Shown: piece by piece, positions 58,926 to 64,000 of the stretch
Position numbering within the stretch: the stretch's first letter is position 1
Layout: the number at the start of each line of letters is the position of its first letter
Assembly (NCBI GenBank): GCA_039000515.1
Contig: JBCFYV010000024.1
Location: 13,492,802 to 13,556,801 of the forward strand
DNA length: 64,000 bases
Direction: 5' to 3'
Source of the DNA: Timema cristinae
Taxonomy: Eukaryota; Arthropoda; Insecta; Phasmatodea; Timematidae
Notes under the pieces: generated by a model
Database searches by the model: none
Told to the model about the DNA's origin: nothing
Seen by the model: the letters and a program-made list of their open reading frames with translations, nothing else
Position numbers and translations under genes: made by a program

Positions 58926-59764
58926 TAAAAACTTACAATTGTAAAAATAATATCTAATTGAGATGTTACACATCTGGCTTCCCACTTTGCATACGTTCTT
59001 CTTTTACAATAACAAAATAACCATGACAACTCCTAAAATAATTATGTAAACCACTGAATTATAAAAACACCTCTTCGAATTGAAACCTTAAGGCCCTTGG
59101 CCCTGTCGAGTGAAAAGTCTAAAATTTATTTTGTGGGATGGGGGTGGGAAAGTGAAAGGCTTGGTATGGTTTCACAACTTACCAAAGTATCCTTCCGCGC
59201 CAACAAGAACAGATGGATCACGGGAAAGTAAATGGTGTTAGCTACAGGACAGGTCTTGTGGAAAAATCATACGTTTGGAAATATAAGTTTCCTCGAGAAC
59301 AAGAGAAATTTTTATAGTAACACTTTCAACACCCTTCAAAGAAGATGTATTATTGTTTAGGTTTTTGTGTTACATATTTTATATTCTGCTATGGATCCGC
59401 CGGTTTTCTATTGAAAAATTTGATCAATGTTAAAATTATAGAGGAGGTGTGTTTATAAAAAAGTATAATTAATCAACATGCGTATATTCTTGAACAAACC
59501 GTTTCCGAAAAGGAAATTTGAAAAACAATAAAAATTCTTGAAGAAAAAAGTTTGTTCTCATTGCTCTGAATTTCCACGCAAAGTGAAAAGGGCCAATCGC
59601 CTTAATCAGCCCATAAACGACGACCATAAAAATGAACGCGATCCATAGAAAACGCAATATTTTACCGAGAGCGATCATAAGGGTGATCTTACACTGAGGC
59701 AACAAGAGGCAATATGTAGCATGCGATAATGGAGTATGTTATATACTGATACTGTTTCCCTCCA

Positions 59765-61530
59765 CCACATGCGGCCTTATTACAAAAGTTGCTTGTTTCC
59801 ACGTGTTTCCTCTGCTACATGTGGCCTTATTACAAAAGTTGCTTGTTTCCACGTGTTTCCTCCACATGCGGCCTTATTACAAAAGTTGCTTTTTGCCATG
59901 TGTTTCCTCCAATGCGGCCTTATTACAAAAGTTGCTTGTTGCCACGTGTTTCCTCCACCACATGCGGCCTTATTACAAAAGTTGCTTGTTGCCACGTGTT
60001 TCCTCACAAATGCGGCCTTATTACAAAAGTTGCTTGTTGCCCGTGTTTCCTCACACATGCGGCCTTATTACAAAAGTTGCTTGTTTGCCACGTGTTTCCT
60101 CTGCTATATGGCCTTATTACAAAAGTTGCTTGTTCCACGTGTTTCCTCCCACATGCGGCCTTATTACAAAAGTTGCTTGTTGCCACTGTTTCCTCTGCTA
60201 CATGGGGCCTTATTACAAAAGTTGCTTGTTTCCAAGTGTTTCCTCTGATACATGTGGCCTTATTACAAAAGTTGCTTGTTGCCACGTGTTTCCTCTGCTA
60301 TATGCGGCCTTATTACAAAAGTTGCTTGTTGCCACGTGTTTGCCTCTGCTACATGGCATTATTACAAAAGTTGCTTGTTCCACGTGTTTCCTCTCTATAC
60401 AGCGGCCTTATTACAAAAGTTGCTTGTTTCCACGTGTTTCCTCTGCTACATGTGGCCTTATTACAAAAGTTGCTTTTTGCCACGTGTTTCCTCTCAAATG
60501 TGGCCTTATTACAAAAGTTGCTTGTTTCCACATGTTTCCTCTGCTACATGCGGCCTTATTACAAAAGTTTGCTTGTTGCCACGTGTTTCCTCTGCTACAT
60601 GCGGCCTTATTACAAAATTGCTTGTTGCCACGTGTTTCCTCTGCTACATGTGGCATTATTATAAAAGTTGCTTGTTGCCACGTGTTTCCTCCACCACATG
60701 CGGCCTTATTACAAAATTTGCTTGTTGCCACATGTTTCCTCGCTACATGCGGCATTATTACAAAAGTTGCTTTGTCCACGTGTTTCCTCTGTTAATGCGG
60801 CCTTATTACAAAAGTTACTTGTTGCCACGTGTTTCCTCTGCTACATGCGTCCTTATTACAAAAGTTGCTTGTTCCACGTGTTTCCTCTGCTACATGGCAT
60901 TATTACAAAAGTTGCTTGTTGCACGTGTTTCCTCCACAATGTGGCCTTATTAAAAAGTTGCTTGTTGCCACTGTTTCCTCTGCTAATGGCCTTATTACAA
61001 AAGTTGCTTGTTCCACGTGTTTCCTCCACCACATGCGGCCTTATTACAAAAGTTGCTTGTTGCCACATGTTTCCTCTGCTACATGTGGCCTTATTAAAAA
61101 GTTGCTTGTTTCCAAGTGTTTCCTCTGCTACATGTGGCCTTATTACAAAAGTTGCTTGTTGCCACGTGTTTCCTCTGCTAATGGGCTTATTACAAAAGTT
61201 GCTTGTTGCCACGTGTTTCCTCTGCTACATGCGGCCTTATTACAAAAGTTGGTTGTTGCCAAGTGTTTCCTCTGCTACATGCGGCCTTATTACAAAAGTT
61301 GCTTGTTTCCACGTGTTTCCTCTGCTACATGCGGCCTTATTACAAAAGTTGCTTGTTGCCAAGTGTTTCCTCTGCTACATGTGGCCTTATTACAAAAGTT
61401 GCTTGTTAACAAGTGTTTCCTCTGCTACATGTGGCCTTATTACAAAAGTTGCTTGTTGCCACGTGTTTCCTCTGCTACATGTGGCCTTATTACAAAAGTT
61501 GCTTGTTGCCACGTGTTTCCTCCCTTCCTG
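59765..61530. repeat. 36-copy satellite, ~50-bp unit with CACGTG
   Basis: The unit is gttgcttgttgccacgtg, tttcctctgctacatgcg, gccttattacaaaa (50 bp in full). I count 36 copies by the ttattacaaaa landmark; mean spacing is about 49 bp because many units miss one or two bases. Most contain the palindrome CACGTG (some CAAGTG or CATGTG). Frames up to 361 codons run through it only because the unit has few stops; the encoded text repeats every three units in shifting frames, so they are not genes. Confidence 0.95.
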
Positions 61531-62454
61531 CCGGCAATGGGTTCAGAGCCAACAAAACCGTGCAATTTGGCATATTGCTTGTTGTATTCTGTGCTACTCT
61601 TTTGCGTTTTTGTTGTTTTTTCTAGTGCATAGTTTGTGTTTCGAGATGTATTGTATAAAGGAGAAAACTCAAAAGTTTGTTGAAGCGTATATGAGTCATG
61701 AAATACCTTGGTATCACCGATTAATTGATTATAAAAACAACAAAAATTTTTAAAAAATTGTTGGAGAGCTATGAATAGTATATTTCAAATTAGTATCCAC
61801 ATGAAAAAAATGTGAAGTAATTGAATTGCATTTTGTAATAAGCTATATCAGTTTAGTGAAATATTACAATCATTTGGTCAATAAACCCTTTCTAAATGAT
61901 TTTAGTGTAAAAGTAAAAGTAGAATGTGTTTTAACTTGTTTTCATGGCTGCATATTAATTGTAACTTGAGTGATGTTAATGGTGAATAAACATTCTATGT
62001 AAATTATTGAGATATAGTTATAACTAATGGAATATATTATTGGACTATTCAAGATAATTAATTCAATAAATAAATAAGCATTATTAGAATGAATGTAACG
62101 TCCCAAATTTAATAAAGAAAATAAATAATTCTCGTATACAATTTCATCGTGAACAAAAAGGGCAGACAAAAACTACACTGACAATCGCAACTGGTTGTGA
62201 TAAGAAATATTGTTGGGATAAATTTTGTCCTACAACACTTGTCTTTTCCCCCCCCCCCCCCCTTCTTCACCTCCTCCGATTCCTTACCTCTTCGGCAAGA
62301 ATAAGATAAGCCGCAGACGTCATTCTCGATAACATCTTTGCAGCAGGCTGGCGATTGGAAACAGAAGTAATTTTGTTGCTTTGGTGTAGATGCTTTGTTG
62401 CGTGCTACAGAAATAGCAAGTATCTGTGTTCTCCGACATAAAACATTGAGTCAA
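61531..62454. other. Non-coding part of the TIR-bounded element
   Basis: AT-rich apart from the first 100 bp. A run of 14 C lies at about 62249-62262. About 62330-62410 repeats tttgttgctttggtgtagat and gctttgttgcgtgctaca, related to the right arm. Confidence 0.4.
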
Positions 62455-62582
62455 CATTTCGCATTCTACATGTTGCTTCTTGTTGCCTTGGTTTTTAGAT
62501 ACGAGAAATTTACTCTGTATACTTTGTTACAAAAACATATGAATAAAAAGAGAATCACAGTTTAACAAAGAACATATTGTAA

Positions 62583-63327
62583 TAGTAGGTGAAAAAGACA
62601 CATTTGCCTCTGCAATTATCTGCCCAATTTCAATTTTCTGATAGAGCAAAAAGTTGTTTTTCTTAATAGTTTGTGAAATTTTGGGTCCCCTATTTCTTGG
62701 ATCCAAATAAAAAATATAAAATTTTCATTATTTTATGATTATTTGGGGTTACTTTTTGTATGATTGAAATAAAAAGAGTTTTTTGGTATTAGTTTTTGGG
62801 ATTCCAGCCCTTCTACCCTTCTATTTCACAAATCTTTATTATAAAATAAAACAAACGACATATCTACTTATTTATATACGGAAGTCTAGTCTATCCGCCT
62901 TCTTGACAACATTTCAAATTTCAACCACAACCAAAAACATTTTCTCCCAGGTTTTGAAAACTTCAATGCCCTACTTTCCTCTCCCTCCCCCCAACCATTA
63001 CTCTTGTTTTGAAATTATAAAAGTTCATACCCTTTAACCCCTATGATTATTTAAGGTTGTCCCTCTATAATATATATGTATTTAACTATTCCAATTTTCT
63101 ACCAAACGGGTATAGTTTTATTCTATTTGTCTAGGATATTTTTTAACTGCTAATGACATAGAGCTTGTGGTTTGAATCATATTGGGTGTACTGTTGATAG
63201 TTTTACAACATGGTTTTCCACGCAAATGTGGGTACAAATACTATATTTTCAACAATTCTCATTCCTAACTCATTAGAGTAATTAGTCTATAAGTGTAAGA
63301 CTAGAACAGTAAAACACTGTGCTAAAA
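62583..63327 (+). repeat. Composite AT-rich repeat fused to a SINE-C 3' half, copy 2
   Basis: Partner of 4490-5210. The AT-rich portion spans 62583-63140 and the SINE-C part 63145-63327: ttgtggtttgaatcatattg, ggttttccacgcaaatgtgg, ctcattagagtaattag, then a degenerate tail. The junction falls at the same place as in copy 1 (upstream of the B-box, around aatgaca). An 84-codon frame inside looks non-coding. Confidence 0.6.
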
Positions 63328-63387
63328 TAAAGAGGTTAATTGTAGCCGGATGTTCTTACAACAGAGGACACTAAATTTAGAGTTGAG

Positions 63388-63720
63388 TAATCTATCTATA
63401 ATATTCAAAGAAAATAATCCATAATGGAAGTACAACTTAATTTTTCTTTTACTATTCAGGTCCTAGTTCAAGTTTTGGATGCTAGTTTTATTAGTTTTTG
63501 ATATAGCCGTGGTAGTAGTCATTCATTCTACATTCAGAGGAAACACCATTAATCACGTGGCTAGGAAATCGTATTTAAAAAAACCCATCAATTTTAATTA
63601 ATTTTAAAAGAAATAATATAGCTATATCTTCACTGGATGTCCACGTTATATCCATGCAAAATTTCAGCACAATCGGTAAAGTGGTTTGAGCGTGAAATAG
63701 TAAAATATAAAGACTAAATC
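63388..63720 (+). repeat. Dispersed repeat, copy 2 (first at 18890)
   Basis: Starts atctatctataatattcaaa like copy 1 and keeps the ccgtggtagtagtcattca landmark. It continues into ccatgcaaaatttcagcaca and atcggtaaagtggtttgagc, a phrase that in my experience recurs near the ends of dispersed insect repeats. A (TA)n follows at 63727-63740. Confidence 0.45.
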
Positions 63721-63740
63721 TTTTAAATATATATATATAT

Positions 63741-64000
63741 TTTAACTCAACCATCGATTTTGATTATATGAATATTGTCTTATTATTTATTACTGTCTAA
63801 ATTGATCACGAAGGAAAATATAAACGTCAAATTCAATGCGAAGTTCAAGGAGATATTTAAACTTGACCTACAAATAGAAATGATAAGACTGTCATAACAG
63901 TAAAAATATGATATAATTCTTAACATTATGTACGTAGCATTTTTAATGGGGAACGAGGTCTACTATTCATATAATTAATAATACATAAGATTTTGAAAAA
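63741..64000. other. AT-rich DNA to window end
   Basis: No feature seen. Confidence 0.4.

Larger units (their letters stand above)
59697..62489. mobile_element. TIR-bounded element carrying a satellite array
   Basis: Left arm 59697-59731 begins aggcaacaagaggcaatatg; right arm 62455-62489 ends tgttgcttcttgttgcctt. Reverse-complemented they agree at about 31 of 35 positions with one indel. Between them lie the ~50-bp satellite (59765-61530) and about 0.9 kb of non-coding sequence. There is no transposase frame. The left arm reverse complement (tgctacatattgcctcttgt) resembles the satellite unit (gttgcttgttgcc, ctgctacatg), so the array may have grown from subterminal sequence. No target duplication is evident, so the true ends may lie slightly outside. 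Confidence 0.55.

Noticed and set aside
59736..61753. Open frames of 233-361 codons with repeated CFLCYMRPYYKSC-like text
   Set aside because: They run through a ~50-bp satellite whose unit length shifts frame; three frames carry the same text in turn and none has a plausible gene structure.
62249..62262. Poly-C run as a functional element
   Set aside because: A single homopolymer run is common and often misassembled; nothing around it suggests a role.

Overview
This window is repeat-dominated, AT-rich nuclear DNA of an animal, most likely an insect. The case rests on an insect-type carboxylesterase exon, P-element-type and hAT-type transposase relics, a Ty3/gypsy-type gag with a tRNA-Lys-like primer site, many tRNA-derived SINEs and very long microsatellites. 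Hemiptera is a guess I cannot prove. No complete host gene is visible. Most open frames longer than 60 codons are chance frames or lie inside repeats.

Layout. 1-5320: AT-rich DNA with three SINE-A copies and a composite AT-rich repeat. 5324-18341: one 13 kb LTR retrotransposon on the minus strand. It has two similar LTRs (531 and 525 bp), a 4-bp target duplication (AAGT), a primer binding site, a polypurine tract and an intact 667-codon gag, but I found no pol. Its interior also holds a decayed P-element transposase, a foldback MITE and several SINEs. 18594-20070: two more SINE-A copies, one ending in about 74 AAT units. 21560-23315: first-part and last exons of a type-B carboxylesterase (minus) with the catalytic middle missing. 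25931-26530: a 25-bp minisatellite. 27.6-36.9 kb: SINEs, foldback MITEs and a 56-bp tandem repeat. 37121-39436: a decayed KIAA1586-like hAT transposase interrupted by a 202-bp almost perfect palindrome. 40.6-53.4 kb: a hAT-type MITE, a LINE 3' end, SINEs, and several GC-richer islands, one with a promoter-like arrangement. 53.6-56.8 kb: a 1.1 kb pyrimidine-rich tract and a 1.3 kb TATG microsatellite. 59.7-62.5 kb: 36 copies of a ~50-bp repeat, most carrying CACGTG, enclosed by 35-bp inverted repeats. 62.6-63.7 kb: second copies of two dispersed repeats seen earlier in the window.

How the parts relate. Two SINE types with different tRNA-like heads (A and B; my labels) end in the same 37 nucleotides, which suggests one LINE machinery mobilised both. 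Several SINE-A copies keep clear target duplications and two are nearly identical, so this family was active recently. The palindrome, foldback elements and TIR-bounded satellite show non-autonomous DNA transposons that are spreading or amplifying internally. All statements on family identity come from reading the sequence and remembered family motifs; no database search was run.
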